Part shown: in pieces, positions 28,435-38,500 of the stretch
Layout of the letters: every line of letters starts with the position of its first letter
Numbering within the stretch: position 1 is the first letter of the stretch
Assembly (NCBI RefSeq): GCF_005696555.1
Contig: NZ_CP040005.1
Coordinates: 1,674,001-1,738,000, forward strand
Source: Actinomyces sp. oral taxon 171 str. F0337
GTDB lineage: Bacteria > Actinomycetota > Actinomycetes > Actinomycetales > Actinomycetaceae
DNA: 64,000 nucleotides
Direction: 5' to 3'
Notes under the pieces: model-generated
Seen by the model: the letters and a program-made list of their open reading frames with translations, nothing else
Databases searched by the model: none
Told to the model about the DNA's origin: nothing
Position numbers and translations under genes: made by a program

Positions 28435-29466
28435 GTGAGCACCACCGTGGCCCCTGAGGGACGCAAGCTCCTGCGGGTCGAGGCGCACAACGCCCAGACA
28501 CCCATTGAGTCCAAGCCCGACTGGCTGCGCACCCGCGCCGTCGTCTCAGACACCTACCAGGAGGTCCGCGGCCTGGTGAGGGAGAAGAGCCTGCACACGG
28601 TGTGCGCCGAGGCGAACTGCCCCAACATCTACGAGTGCTGGAACGACCGTGAGGCCACCTTCCTGGTGGGCGGCGAGATGTGCACCCGGCGCTGCGACTT
28701 CTGCGACATCGCCACCGGCCGCCCCACCGAGTACGACGTCGATGAGCCCAGGCGCGTGGCGGTCTCGATCAAGGAGATGGAGCTGCGCTACGCCACCGTC
28801 ACCGGGGTGGCCCGTGACGACCGCCCCGACGGCGGCGCCTGGCTCTACGCCGAGACCGCCCGTCAGGTGCACGAGCTCTCGCCGGGTACCGGGGTCGAGC
28901 TGCTCATCCCCGATTTCCGAGGCAACCCGGAGGCCCTGGAGGACGTCTTCTCCTCGCGCCCCGAGGTTCTCGGCCACAACCTGGAGACGGTCCCACGCAT
29001 CTTCAAGCGGATCCGACCGGCCTTCTCCTACCAGGGCAGCCTCGACGTCATCACGGCCGCTGCGGAGGCGGGCCTGGTCACCAAGTCCAACCTCATCCTG
29101 GGCATGGGCGAGACCCGCGACGAGATCGAGGCGGCCATGGCCGCCCTGGTGGAGGCGCGCTGCGACATCCTCACCATCACGCAGTACCTGCGCCCCTCCA
29201 AGCTTCACCACCCCGTTGACCGCTGGGTCAAGCCCCAGGAGTTCGTCGACCTGAGTCGTCTGGCCGAAGAGATCGGATTCGCCGCCGTGATGAGCGGGCC
29301 CATGGTGCGCTCATCCTACCGTGCCGGGATGCTGTGGGGACGGGCCATGGTCAAGCGCGGCCGTCCCATCCCCGAGCACCTGTCGCAGCTCGCCGAACCG
29401 GCCACCGCCCGTCAGGAGGCATCGGCCCTGCTGGGAACCCACCCCCACCTCGCCGCCGCCTGCTGA
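28435..29466 (+). CDS. lipA: Lipoyl synthase (radical SAM)
   Basis: Inserts two sulfurs into the protein-bound octanoyl chain, completing lipoate. 343 aa. The auxiliary-cluster cysteines are in [12 protein letters not shown], the radical-SAM motif is [10 protein letters not shown], and the C-terminal RSSY motif is present (VRSSYRAG). GTG at 28435 is preceded by GAGGAGAGG. The order lipB-lipA-DUF4191-glnA1 matches Rv2217-Rv2220 of M. tuberculosis (from memory). Confidence 0.97.
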   Translation: MSTTVAPEGRKLLRVEAHNAQTPIESKPDWLRTRAVVSDTYQEVRGLVREKSLHTVCAEANCPNIYECWNDREATFLVGGEMCTRRCDFCDIATGRPTEYDVDEPRRVAVSIKEMELRYATVTGVARDDRPDGGAWLYAETARQVHELSPGTGVELLIPDFRGNPEALEDVFSSRPEVLGHNLETVPRIFKRIRPAFSYQGSLDVITAAAEAGLVTKSNLILGMGETRDEIEAAMAALVEARCDILTITQYLRPSKLHHPVDRWVKPQEFVDLSRLAEEIGFAAVMSGPMVRSSYRAGMLWGRAMVKRGRPIPEHLSQLAEPATARQEASALLGTHPHLAAAC

Positions 29467-29561
29467 GGGCGAAACGCCGAGTCCCACACAGCGGGATTCT
29501 TGATGCGCACCGGCCGGCAACGCTGACGGCGAGACCGTGTGTGCAGGCCACCGACGTCGTC

Positions 29562-29576
29562 TATTGTGTGCCCGTG
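29562..29576 (+). promoter_or_regulatory. Leaderless promoter -10 for the DUF4191 gene
   Basis: TATTGT at 29562-29567 lies 6 nt before the GTG at 29574, with no ribosome-binding site. Confidence 0.5.
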
Positions 29577-30293
29577 AGTAGTGCCCAGTCCCCCCAGCCG
29601 AAGAAGAAGCGCCGGCTGGCTCAGTACCTTCAGAACATCAAGGACTCCTACACGATCTCGCGGCGCAGCTATCCGTGGATCGGGTGGGCGATGCTGGCGG
29701 CAACCATCGCCTGCGTCGCAGCGGGCCTGGCAATATCGTTCGCCAGCGGAATGTCTCTGTGGTACTGGCTGTTCCTGGGCATCCTCATGGCGCTGATGGT
29801 CGACATGATCATCCTGTCTGTCGCCGTGCGTCGCGCCTCCTACTCCCAGATCGAGGGAATGCCGGGAGCGGCGAAGGCCGTTCTGGACCAGATCGGCCGG
29901 GGCTGGTACGTCGAGTCCGAGCCTGTGGCCTTCACCAAGGACCAGGACCTCGTGTGGCGGCTGGTGGGACGCCCCGGGGTCGTTCTCATCGCCGAGGGAC
30001 CAAGCACCCGTACCAGGCGCATGCTGGCCGAGGAGGAGCGCAAGGTCCATCGGCTGCTGTCGACCGTTCCCATCCACACCCTCCAGGTGGGCACTGACGC
30101 CGGACAGGTGCGTCTGACCGACCTGTCCAAGACGCTGCGCCGGCTTCCGACCAAGCCCACGTCACTGACTGACAGCGAGATCACGCAGGTCTCCAAGCGC
30201 CTGACCTCGATGGCGGGCAGGAACCTGCCGATTCCCAAGCACATTGATCCGAATCGAGTCCGTCCCGACCGCCGTGCGATGCGCGGCCGCTGA
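29574..30293 (+). CDS. DUF4191 family membrane protein
   Basis: 239 aa actinobacterial protein of unknown function. A Lys-rich N-terminus (PKKKRRLAQYLQNIKDSY) is followed by two membrane helices (WIGWAMLAATIACVAAGLAI and YWLFLGILMALMVDMIIL). A cytoplasmic domain then carries the family block GMPGAAKAVLDQIGRGWYVE. GTG 29574 agrees with the leaderless hexamer; the open frame upstream overlaps lipA. It sits between lipA and glnA1 as in mycobacteria, and no experimental function is known to me. Confidence 0.88.
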   Translation: MSSAQSPQPKKKRRLAQYLQNIKDSYTISRRSYPWIGWAMLAATIACVAAGLAISFASGMSLWYWLFLGILMALMVDMIILSVAVRRASYSQIEGMPGAAKAVLDQIGRGWYVESEPVAFTKDQDLVWRLVGRPGVVLIAEGPSTRTRRMLAEEERKVHRLLSTVPIHTLQVGTDAGQVRLTDLSKTLRRLPTKPTSLTDSEITQVSKRLTSMAGRNLPIPKHIDPNRVRPDRRAMRGR

Positions 30294-30391
30294 AACACCT
30301 TCCGGGTCACCTCTACCTTCCATCACTCAGCGCCTACCGCCTCAAAGGGACGGAGAATAACGGGCGAAACACTCAGGCAACACTGGCGCCA

Positions 30392-30420
30392 TTCCTTTGT
30401 CACGGTAGCGTCAATATAGT
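30392..30420 (+). promoter_or_regulatory. Candidate glnA1 promoter
   Basis: TATAGT at 30415-30420 with TTCCTT at 30392-30397, 17 bp apart, about 60 bp before the glnA1 start. The -10 is good, the -35 weak. No clear GlnR or AmtR box could be assigned. Confidence 0.4.
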
Positions 30421-30482
30421 GACCGATGTCAGCCGCAGTGCATACGTGTGGAGTATGTGCGCCATTCCCACCTGGAGGAGAT

Positions 30483-31907
30483 ATGTTCAAGGACGCGTCC
30501 GAGGCACTGACGTTCATCGAGAAGGAGAACGTCGCACTGGTCGATGTGCGGTTCTGCGACCTGCCCGGCGTCATGCAGCACTTCACTATTCCTGTGGCCG
30601 CCTTCAAGGATGAGGCCCTCACCGACGGTCTCATGTTCGACGGCTCATCAATCCGAGGCTTCACCGCGATCCACGAGTCGGACATGAAGCTGGTTCCAGA
30701 TGTGACCACCGCCTTCCTGGACCCGTTCCGCGAGGAGAAGACCCTGGTCGTCAACTTCTCGATCGTTGACCCCTTCACGGACGAGGTCTATTCGCGCGAC
30801 CCTCGCTCGATCGCCGCCAAGGCGGAGGACTACCTGCGCTCCACCGGAATCGCCGACACCTGCTATATCGGAGCGGAGGCCGAGTTCTACCTCTTCGACT
30901 CAGTGCGCTACGAGTCCTCGCCTGCCGAGTCCTTCTACGCCATCGACTCCTCTGAGGCGGCCTGGAACACAGGCCGTGAGGAGGAGGGCGGCAACAAGGG
31001 ATACAAGACCGCTTTCAAGGGCGGTTACTTCCCCGTCTCACCCAACGACCAGATGGCCGATATCCGCGACCGCATGGTCCGCACCTGCCTCGCCTCCGGC
31101 CTGGAGATCGAACGGGCGCATCACGAGGTCGGCACTGCCGGACAGCAGGAGATCAACTATCGCTTCAGCTCTCTGCTCGCAGCGGGTGATGACATGATGA
31201 AGTTCAAGTACATCATCAAGAACGAGGCCTGGCGAAATGGTAAGACGGCCACATTCATGCCCAAGCCGATCTTCGGCGACAACGGCTCGGGCATGCACAC
31301 CCACCACTCGCTGTGGAAGGACGGCAAACCGCTGTTCTTCGATGAGCGGGGCTACGGCCAGCTCTCGGACCTCGCCCGCTGGTACATCGGCGGGATCCTG
31401 GCTCACGCCCCGGCGCTGCTGGCCTTCACCAACCCGTCGGTGAACTCCTTCCACCGCCTGGTCCCCGGTTTTGAGGCGCCGGTCAACCTGGTCTACTCGG
31501 CCCGTAACCGCTCGGCCTGCATTCGCATCCCGGTCACGGGCTCCTCCCCCAAGGCCAAGCGGGTGGAGTACCGGGTGCCGGACCCCTCCTCCAACCCCTA
31601 CCTGTGCTTCGCCGCCGTCCTCATGGCGGGCATCGACGGTATCCGCAACCGTATCGAGCCCCGTGAGCCCATCGACAAGGACCTCTACGAGCTCGCTCCC
31701 GAGGAGTACTTCGACATCGACAAGCTCCCCGACAGCCTGGACCAGGCCCTGGAGGCGCTGGAGGATGATCACGACTTCCTCACCGAGGGGGACGTCTTCA
31801 CCCCTGATCTCATTGAGACCTGGATCGAGTACAAGCGCGCCAACGAGATCGAGCCGCTGCGACTGCGCCCCCATCCCTACGAGTTCCAGCTCTACTACGA
31901 CCTGTGA
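30483..31907 (+). CDS. glnA: Glutamine synthetase type I, adenylylatable (GlnA1)
   Basis: ATP-dependent glutamate plus ammonia to glutamine, the main nitrogen-assimilation enzyme; dodecamer in the cytoplasm. 474 aa, the GSI-beta length. Motifs: FDGSSIRGF, metal site [23 protein letters not shown], and [10 protein letters not shown]. The adenylylation-loop tyrosine is present in DLYELAPEE (about Tyr402), so it should be a target of GlnE at 35.5 kb. ATG 30483 follows GGAGGAGAT. It ends 17 bp before a strong hairpin. Confidence 0.97.
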   Translation: MFKDASEALTFIEKENVALVDVRFCDLPGVMQHFTIPVAAFKDEALTDGLMFDGSSIRGFTAIHESDMKLVPDVTTAFLDPFREEKTLVVNFSIVDPFTDEVYSRDPRSIAAKAEDYLRSTGIADTCYIGAEAEFYLFDSVRYESSPAESFYAIDSSEAAWNTGREEEGGNKGYKTAFKGGYFPVSPNDQMADIRDRMVRTCLASGLEIERAHHEVGTAGQQEINYRFSSLLAAGDDMMKFKYIIKNEAWRNGKTATFMPKPIFGDNGSGMHTHHSLWKDGKPLFFDERGYGQLSDLARWYIGGILAHAPALLAFTNPSVNSFHRLVPGFEAPVNLVYSARNRSACIRIPVTGSSPKAKRVEYRVPDPSSNPYLCFAAVLMAGIDGIRNRIEPREPIDKDLYELAPEEYFDIDKLPDSLDQALEALEDDHDFLTEGDVFTPDLIETWIEYKRANEIEPLRLRPHPYEFQLYYDL

Positions 31908-31924
31908 GCCGTTGACTCGGTTCA

Positions 31925-31970
31925 GACGGCGGCCCTGAGCCTTCTACGCACGAGGCTCAGGGCCGCCGTC
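31925..31970 (+). terminator. Strong hairpin after glnA1
   Basis: Perfect 17-bp arms (31925-31941 and 31954-31970) around a 12-nt loop, immediately after the glnA1 stop. Confidence 0.8.
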
Positions 31971-32062
31971 GTGCTGTACGCCACCTTCCATGCTTGCATA
32001 CCTATACTGCATTGCGGATATTCTTTCTCTGTCTTGCTCCACTCCGAAGAGGAGATCCCACA

Positions 32063-32983
32063 ATGAGGATCCACCAACACGCCGCCCTCGGGCTGGCAGC
32101 CACAGCCTGCCTGGTCCTCAGCGGATGTACCAACGCTGCTGACTGGAACGCGAACCGGAGCTCGCAGATCCACTCCTATGACACCTCGTCGATCCAGGCG
32201 CAGCCCGACATCATCGCCAAGCTCCCCCACGGCGCTCTCGAGGATGGCGTCCTGAACGTGGCCGCATCCACGGACTACGCACCGGCGGAGTTCCTCGACC
32301 CCTCGGGCAAGGCTGTGGGCTACGACGTCGATCTGACCAACGCGATCGCCGCCGTCCTGGGCGTCAAGGGCACGGTGCACACGGCCGAGTTCGACTCCAT
32401 CATCGCATCGATCGGCTCGAAGTACGACGCCGGCATCTCCTCCTTCACCGTCACTCCCGAGCGGATCGCGGAGGTCAACATGACCTCCTACATCAACGTG
32501 GGTTCTCGATTCAACGTCCAGGCCGGCAACCCGAAGGGCGTCGAGACCTCCGACCACCTCCAGCTGTGCGGACGGACCATCGGCGTCCAGGTGGGAACCG
32601 CCCAGGAGACCACCATGCGCGACGCCGCCGAGAAATGCGCCAAGAAGGGTAAGGCGGTCCTGTCCGTGCGTTCCTACTCCAAGCAGTCCGAGGCCACCAC
32701 CGGCCTGGTGGGCGGCACCATCGACGCCACTTACTCCGACTCCACCGTGGCCGGATACGCCGTCGAGCTGACCGATAGCCAGATCGTCACCCTCGGGGAG
32801 ATCGAGGACGCCGCCCCCCAGGGGGTGGTGACCTCCAAGGCCGATCCGCAGTTCGCCGCCGCGATCCAGGCTGCCATCCAGTACCTCATGGACCAGGGCA
32901 TCTGGCAGAAGATCCTGGACAACTGGGGCGTGAAGGACGCCGCCCTGACCACCGCAGAACTCAATCCCTCAGTGAAGGAGTGA
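32063..32983 (+). CDS. Amino-acid ABC transporter substrate-binding lipoprotein
   Basis: 306 aa. A lipoprotein signal peptide ends in the lipobox LSGC (LAATACLVLSGCTNAAD), so it is anchored outside the membrane. The rest is a family-3 solute-binding fold: LNVAASTDYAPAEFLDPSGK, YDVDLTNAIA and GVQVGTAQET. ATG 32063 has GAGGAGAT upstream. It is the first gene of a three-gene importer with permease and ATPase. The ligand is a polar amino acid by family; location next to glnA1 makes glutamine or glutamate plausible but unproven. A TATACT at 32003-32008 may be its -10. Confidence 0.93.
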   Translation: MRIHQHAALGLAATACLVLSGCTNAADWNANRSSQIHSYDTSSIQAQPDIIAKLPHGALEDGVLNVAASTDYAPAEFLDPSGKAVGYDVDLTNAIAAVLGVKGTVHTAEFDSIIASIGSKYDAGISSFTVTPERIAEVNMTSYINVGSRFNVQAGNPKGVETSDHLQLCGRTIGVQVGTAQETTMRDAAEKCAKKGKAVLSVRSYSKQSEATTGLVGGTIDATYSDSTVAGYAVELTDSQIVTLGEIEDAAPQGVVTSKADPQFAAAIQAAIQYLMDQGIWQKILDNWGVKDAALTTAELNPSVKE

Positions 32984-32986
32984 GCC

Positions 32987-33952
32987 GTGACCGCCTCGCC
33001 CACCCCTGATGACGACAAGGTCGCCCTCAACAAACCCAAGCCAGTCCCCCGCCCGGGAACGTGGATCAGTGCCGCGATCGTCACGGTCCTGGGGGCCATG
33101 CTCATCCACGGGCTGGTCACCAACGAGAAGTTCCACTGGTCCACGGTCTGGTTCTTCCTGCGTGAGGTCCACGTGGTCAAGGCCGTCGGTTGGACGCTGC
33201 TGCTGACCTTCATGGCCATGGCCATCGGCATCGTGCTGGCGGTCACCACAGCGATCCTGCGTCAGTCCTCCAACCCGGTCCTGCGCTGGGTGGCACTGGC
33301 CTACCTGTGGTTCTTCCGCGGCACCCCGATCTACACCCAGCTGGTCTTCTGGGGGGCGCTGTCCGCGCTCTACCAGAAGCTGAGCCTGGGAATCCCCTTC
33401 GGCCCCGAGCTGCTGACCTTCAAGACGACGGCGGTCTTCACCCCCTTCGTCGCGGCGGTCCTGGGGCTGGGAATCAACGAGGGCGCCTACCTTTCCGAGA
33501 TCGTCCGCTCGGGCCTGAACTCGGTGGACAAGGGTCAGAGCGAGGCCGCCGGGGCCCTGGGCATGAGTAAGAGCCAGATCCTGCGCAGGATCGTCCTGCC
33601 GCAGGCGATGAGGGTCATCGTCCCGCCCACCGGCAACGAGACGATCTCCATGCTCAAGACGACCTCCCTGGTCCTGGCGGTCCCCTTCACCCTGGATCTG
33701 ACCTTCGTGACCAACTCCTACGCGTCGCTGACCTACCAGATCATTCCGCTGCTCCTCGTCGCGGCCATCTGGTACATCGTCATCACCTCGATCCTCATGG
33801 TGGGGCAGCACTACATCGAGCGCTACTACGGCAAGGGCTTCGACTCCGACAAGTCCTCCGCCTCCTCCGGCCGGGGCCTGTCCGCGCGCCAGCAGGCCAT
33901 CCTCGATGCCCACACCACCAAGGACAATCCCTTCCTGGAGGTCACCCCATGA
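32987..33952 (+). CDS. Amino-acid ABC transporter permease
   Basis: 321 aa of the HisMQ/GlnP family with about five membrane helices (the first near 28-48, then [21 protein letters not shown]). The EAA loop that contacts the ATPase is [21 protein letters not shown] soluble C-terminal tail of ~40 residues ([11 protein letters not shown]) is unusual but not unique. GTG 32987 starts 3 bp after the binding-protein stop with AAGGAG upstream. Its stop overlaps the ATPase start (ATGA). Confidence 0.93.
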   Translation: MTASPTPDDDKVALNKPKPVPRPGTWISAAIVTVLGAMLIHGLVTNEKFHWSTVWFFLREVHVVKAVGWTLLLTFMAMAIGIVLAVTTAILRQSSNPVLRWVALAYLWFFRGTPIYTQLVFWGALSALYQKLSLGIPFGPELLTFKTTAVFTPFVAAVLGLGINEGAYLSEIVRSGLNSVDKGQSEAAGALGMSKSQILRRIVLPQAMRVIVPPTGNETISMLKTTSLVLAVPFTLDLTFVTNSYASLTYQIIPLLLVAAIWYIVITSILMVGQHYIERYYGKGFDSDKSSASSGRGLSARQQAILDAHTTKDNPFLEVTP

Positions 33953-34749
33953 GCACATCAACCCACGCCGCGGCGGGGACGCCCAAGGTCGAGATCAGCG
34001 ACCTGCACAAGTTCTTCGGCGAGCTGCACGTGCTGCGGGGTATTGACCTCATCGTCCCGCCCGGCTCGGTCACGGTCCTCATCGGCCCATCCGGCTCGGG
34101 GAAGTCGACGCTGCTGCGCTGCATCAACGAGCTGGAGTCCATCGACGCCGGCCGGGTCAAGGTCGACGGCGAGCTCATCGGTATGCGTGAGGTCGAGCGC
34201 GGTGGTCGCACCAAGCTGCACGCCCTGTCGGACAGGGCCCGCGCCGCTCAGCGCGCCAAGATCGGCATGGTCTTCCAGCGTTTCAACCTCTTCCCCCACA
34301 TGACGGCTCTGGAGAACGTCATGGAGGCGCCGATCCTGGTCAAGAAGACTCCGAAGGCCAAGGCCCGCGAACGCGGCATCGAGCTGCTGGAGCGGGTGGG
34401 GCTGGGTGACCGGCTCGACCACTACCCCTCCCAGCTCTCCGGTGGTCAGCAGCAGCGGGTGGCGATCGCCCGCGCCCTGGCGATGGATCCTGAGCTCATG
34501 CTCTTCGATGAGCCGACCTCCGCGCTGGACCCCGAGCTGGTTGGTGAGGTCCTTCAGGTGATGAAGGATCTCGCCGCCTCCGGCATGACGATGGTGGTGG
34601 TCACCCACGAGATGGGCTTCGCCCGCGAGGTCGGCGACCAGCTGATCTTCATGGACGGCGGCGTCATCTGCGAGTCCGGTGACCCCGTCAAGGTCCTGGA
34701 TGATCCCCAGGCCGAACGTACCCGGGCCTTCCTCTCCTCGGTGCTCTAA
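33949..34749 (+). CDS. Amino-acid ABC transporter ATP-binding protein
   Basis: 266 aa, GlnQ/HisP type. Walker [11 protein letters not shown]-loop region [12 protein letters not shown], signature LSGGQQQR, Walker [13 protein letters not shown], switch His in VTHEMGF. It carries a ~20-residue insertion ([19 protein letters not shown]) before the Q-loop, as in some actinobacterial GlnQ. It overlaps the permease gene by 4 bp. The gene ends 10 bp from a convergent phosphatase gene with no room for its own terminator. Confidence 0.95.
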   Translation: MSTSTHAAAGTPKVEISDLHKFFGELHVLRGIDLIVPPGSVTVLIGPSGSGKSTLLRCINELESIDAGRVKVDGELIGMREVERGGRTKLHALSDRARAAQRAKIGMVFQRFNLFPHMTALENVMEAPILVKKTPKAKARERGIELLERVGLGDRLDHYPSQLSGGQQQRVAIARALAMDPELMLFDEPTSALDPELVGEVLQVMKDLAASGMTMVVVTHEMGFAREVGDQLIFMDGGVICESGDPVKVLDDPQAERTRAFLSSVL

Positions 34750-34759
34750 GGCGGGCCGG

Positions 34760-35413
34760 TCAGGAGGCGGCCTGGTCCCAGGCGCCGTCATCCCAGGAGG
34801 TCAGGCTCCACCCGGCACCGGGATCACCGTCGACGACGGTGATCCCGGTGTTGTGCATGGGGCGGTCGGCGACCCACAGCGGGTCCACGCCGCCTCCTGC
34901 CGCGGCCCTCAGGGAGGTCCACAGGCGCAGCGCGGTTCCGTGGGAGACGAGCAGGGCCGCTGAGTCGCCCGCCTGAGCGGTCTGCCCGTAGATTCGGCCG
35001 ACGGCGTCGTCGAAGCGCTGAAGCGTGTCGTGCCCGTCCTCCGGGGAGCCGGGGATGCGGCAGGCGGGGCGACCCGCCATCCAGGCCCGGGTGGTGTCCA
35101 CGTAGCAGGCCACCGAGCGCGCGTCGGTGTTCATCTCCAGGTCGGCGGCGAGGACCTCACGCAGTCCTGAGTCGACGGTGGCGCTCAGGCCGGTGGCGGC
35201 CTCGATGGGGGCGATGGTCTGCCTGGCGCGCAGGATCGGGGAGACCCATAGCGATCCCAGCCCCTGAAGCAGGCCGGCCTTGTCCAGACGGTCCGGCAAT
35301 CCGTCGGCCTGCCCCAGACCCACCTCGTCCAGGGGATTTCCGGGGAAGGCGGTGTCAAGTGCCTGCATGACATTGGCCCCGGTGCGACCGTGGCGTACGA
35401 GAATGAGCCTCAC
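34760..35413 (-). CDS. Histidine phosphatase family protein (phosphoglycerate mutase-like)
   Basis: 217 aa. The catalytic RHG motif is at the N-terminus (LILVRHGRTGAN), with the second-half catalytic His in LLVSHGTALR and the Arg in SPILRARQT. The family dephosphorylates varied small molecules, so the substrate is not predictable. GTG 35413. A weak CAGACT lies 7 nt upstream. Its 3' coding part holds a 16-bp perfect inverted repeat that faces the end of the convergent ABC operon. In M. tuberculosis a relative (Rv2228c/Rv2231c) lies in the same neighbourhood (from memory). Confidence 0.88.
   Translation of the reverse strand: MRLILVRHGRTGANVMQALDTAFPGNPLDEVGLGQADGLPDRLDKAGLLQGLGSLWVSPILRARQTIAPIEAATGLSATVDSGLREVLAADLEMNTDARSVACYVDTTRAWMAGRPACRIPGSPEDGHDTLQRFDDAVGRIYGQTAQAGDSAALLVSHGTALRLWTSLRAAAGGGVDPLWVADRPMHNTGITVVDGDPGAGWSLTSWDDGAWDQAAS
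34816..34850. terminator. Long hairpin inside the phosphatase gene, probable terminator of the convergent ABC operon
   Basis: Perfect 16-bp arms (34816-34831 and 34835-34850) around a 3-nt loop, 67 bp beyond the ATPase stop and within the last ~30 codons of the opposite gene (HNTGITVVDGDPGAG). Confidence 0.6.
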
Positions 35414-35530
35414 GGCGCCAAGTCTGCCAGGTTCGCAGCACGACGGCCCTCGACGACAGTGCGATCCTCATCGCCCGGCGGCGTCCGGCTGACACCCGGC
35501 CGGTATCCGCCTGGCGCCGTCTCCGCCCGG

Positions 35531-38500
35531 TCAGCTCCAGGGGTAGGGCCCCTCCGGTCGCCTTCTGGTGACACGGTTGCGGCGTACCTGCCTGGAGCTC
35601 TTGGAACTGGTGCTCTTGGAGCCTGCCGCTCCTAAGCCCCGACGGGACTGTGCACGGCCGTTCCGGGCTCGGCCCGTTGGGTGGGGCGGCGGTGAGTCCG
35701 CGCTGTGCTGCTGAGCCACTGACGTGGTGGGCGACGGCGTCGGTGCGGAGGAGCCGTGGGCGGCGGCATCGGTGAAGACGATGCGCTCGGCCACCGCGCG
35801 CGCGTGGCGGGCGCTGCGACGGTAAAGGTCCTCGAGCTCTCGCTCCCTGCCCGAGCCCAGACCAATGAGGCGCCCCACCAGGCGGATCTCCCGGATCTGG
35901 ATGGGAAGGACCTGGGAGCGCGGCCCCGAGGCGCGCCCGGTTCCCAGGACGATCGCCGAGCGCAGGCGGCTGGCCAGGATCCAGGCGGCGACCAGCTCTC
36001 CCCCATCGTCCGCGCTCAGCACCCCGGCCTGGGCCGCGGCTTGGAGCGCACCGACGGTCGAGGTGGTCCGTAGCTCGGGTATCCGACCGGCGTGAGCGAG
36101 CTGGAGTACCTGCGCACTCCACTCCACGTCACTGAGTCCTCCGGGGCCGAGCTTGAGGTGACGGGCCGGGTCGATGCCCCGGGGCAGGCGCTCGGCCTCC
36201 ACCCGCGCCTTGATCCTGCGGATCTCCCGCAGGTCCTGGGGCAGCAGTCCCTCCTGCGCCCAGCGCAACGGGTTGATGAGCTCCTCGAAACGCCGACCCA
36301 GATCGCGGTCACCGGCGCAGGGACGGGCGCGCAGCAGCGCCTGGCGCTCCCACAGGGCGGACCAGCGGCCGTAGTACTCGCGGTAGGCGTTCAACGAGCG
36401 ACTCATGACGCCGTTGCGGCCCTCGGGGCGCAGATCGCAGTCCACTTCGAGGGGGTGCGGGAGCGCTGAGGCCAGCAGTCCCATGACCTGCTTGGCGACG
36501 GCCTCGGCCTCCTGAGCGGCGGCGTCTTGGTCCACCCCGTCACGGGCCTCATGGATGAAGAGGACATCCGCATCGGAGGCGTACCCGATCTCGCGGCCTC
36601 CCAGGCGTCCCATGGCGACGATGGCGTGCCGGGCGAGGGCGGCCTGCCAGCGGCCACTGGCGTCGGGTCCCACGGAAACGGCCTCCGCCCCGTCGCGCTG
36701 GGCGATGACCAGCCCGGTGGCCACGGTCAGAGCCCCCTCCAGCACCGCGTCGGTTGCGTCGGAGAGGATGGAGGCGGTGCGTTCGGGGTCGATGCCGTCC
36801 AGGCAGTCCGCCAGTGAGGCGCGCACCTCCTCGCGGGCGCGCACTCTTAAGATCGCCTGGACGGCCTCGATCGCCTGCTCGGCAAGGGTCGCCTCATCGG
36901 GGCCGGTGAGGCTGCGACGGCGCAGGACGGCGGCGACCTCCTCCGCCAGGGCGCCGGATCGGCGGAGCTCGAGCTCGTCGTCGTCGTCGAGCCAGGCGAT
37001 GGACTCGGGGAACTCCGCCAGGCGCTCGGTGGCCCAGTGGGCGCTGGAGAGGACCTGGCACAGTCTGCGTGCCGCCACCGGCGAGTCCCGCAGCATCGCC
37101 AGGTACCAGTGCGACCCTCCGATGGCCTCAGACAGCCGCCGGAAGGACAGCAGGCCGAAATCGGGGTCAGCGCCTTCACCGATCCAGCCGATGATGACCG
37201 GTAGCAGCTGGCGCTGGATCGCGGCTCGACGGCTGACGCCCTCGGTGAGGGCCTGGATGTGGCGCAGGGCCCCGTCGGGGTCCGTGTAGCCGACGGCGGC
37301 GAGGCGCTCTCGCGCCGCCTGAGGGCTCAGGGCCATCTCGTCGGCGCTCAGGGCGGCTGCGAAGCCCAGCAGGGGGCGGTAGTAGATCTCCTGGTGGAGG
37401 GACCGCACTCGCCGACGCAGGTCCTTGAAGCCCTCCCACAGGCTGTCGCCCCGTCCCAGGCAGCCGCTGATGCCCCGCTCGATGCGGCGCAGGTTCTCCT
37501 CCTTCTCAGGAAGGTTGTGAGTGCGGCGCAGCCGAAAGAGCTGGCTGCGATGCTCCAGCAGACGCAGGGCCTTGTAGCAGCTGCTCATGGCCGCGGCATC
37601 GGTTCGGCTGACGTAGCCGCCCGCACTGAGAGCGTCGAGAGCCTCCAGGGTGCCGCGCACCCGCAGGCTCTCATCGGAGCGGCCGTGGACGAGCTGGAGG
37701 AGCTGGACGGTGAACTCGACGTCTCGCAGGCCACCGGGTCCCAGTTTGATACGCCGGTCCTCTCCTCCGCGCGGCACGGACTCCTTCTCCACACGGCGCC
37801 GCATGGCACGGGCGTCCTCAACGAAGTTCTCCCGCCTGCTGGCCTCCCACACGTAGGGCGCCACGCCCTGCTCGTAGCGGGCACCGAGCTCCGTATCCCC
37901 GGCACAGGCCCTGGCCTTGAGCAGGGCCTGGAACTCCCAGGAGGCGGCCCATCTGCGGTAGTAGGCCAGGTGGGAGTCAAGGGTGCGCACGAGTGCACCG
38001 TCCTTGCCCTCGGGGCGCAGCGCCGTGTCCAGTGGCCACAGGGGCGGCTCGGGCGCGGTGGCGGAGACGACGTGGGCGAGCTCAGTGGCCAGGTGGGTGC
38101 CGACGTCCACGAGGTGCTCCTCGCTGACCGGTTCATGAGCACTCCGGGGCTCGTGGGCGGGGCCTACGACGTAGACGACGTCGACGTCCGAGATGTAGTT
38201 GAGCTCGCGGGCCCCGGTCTTGCCCATGGCGATCACAGCGAGGGCCACCTCATCCGCCTGTGGTCCGACGGCGGCGCGAGCGACGAGCAGAGCCGCGTCC
38301 AGGGCGGCGTCGGCGAGCTCGGCCATGCGACGACAGACGGTGGGGACGTGCTCGATCGGGTCGGCGCTGGTAAGGTCGTCGGCGACGATCGCCGTGAGCC
38401 GGTCCCGGTAGGCGCGCCGCAGCGCCGCGGTCGCCCGGCTGACAGCCTGGTCCGTTCCTCCCGGCTGAGGGGTTGTCTCACCACCGTCTGACGGGGCAGC

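Noticed and set aside
34816..34850. Inverted repeat as an insertion-sequence end
   Set aside because: No transposase or target duplication; it lies in conserved phosphatase coding sequence.
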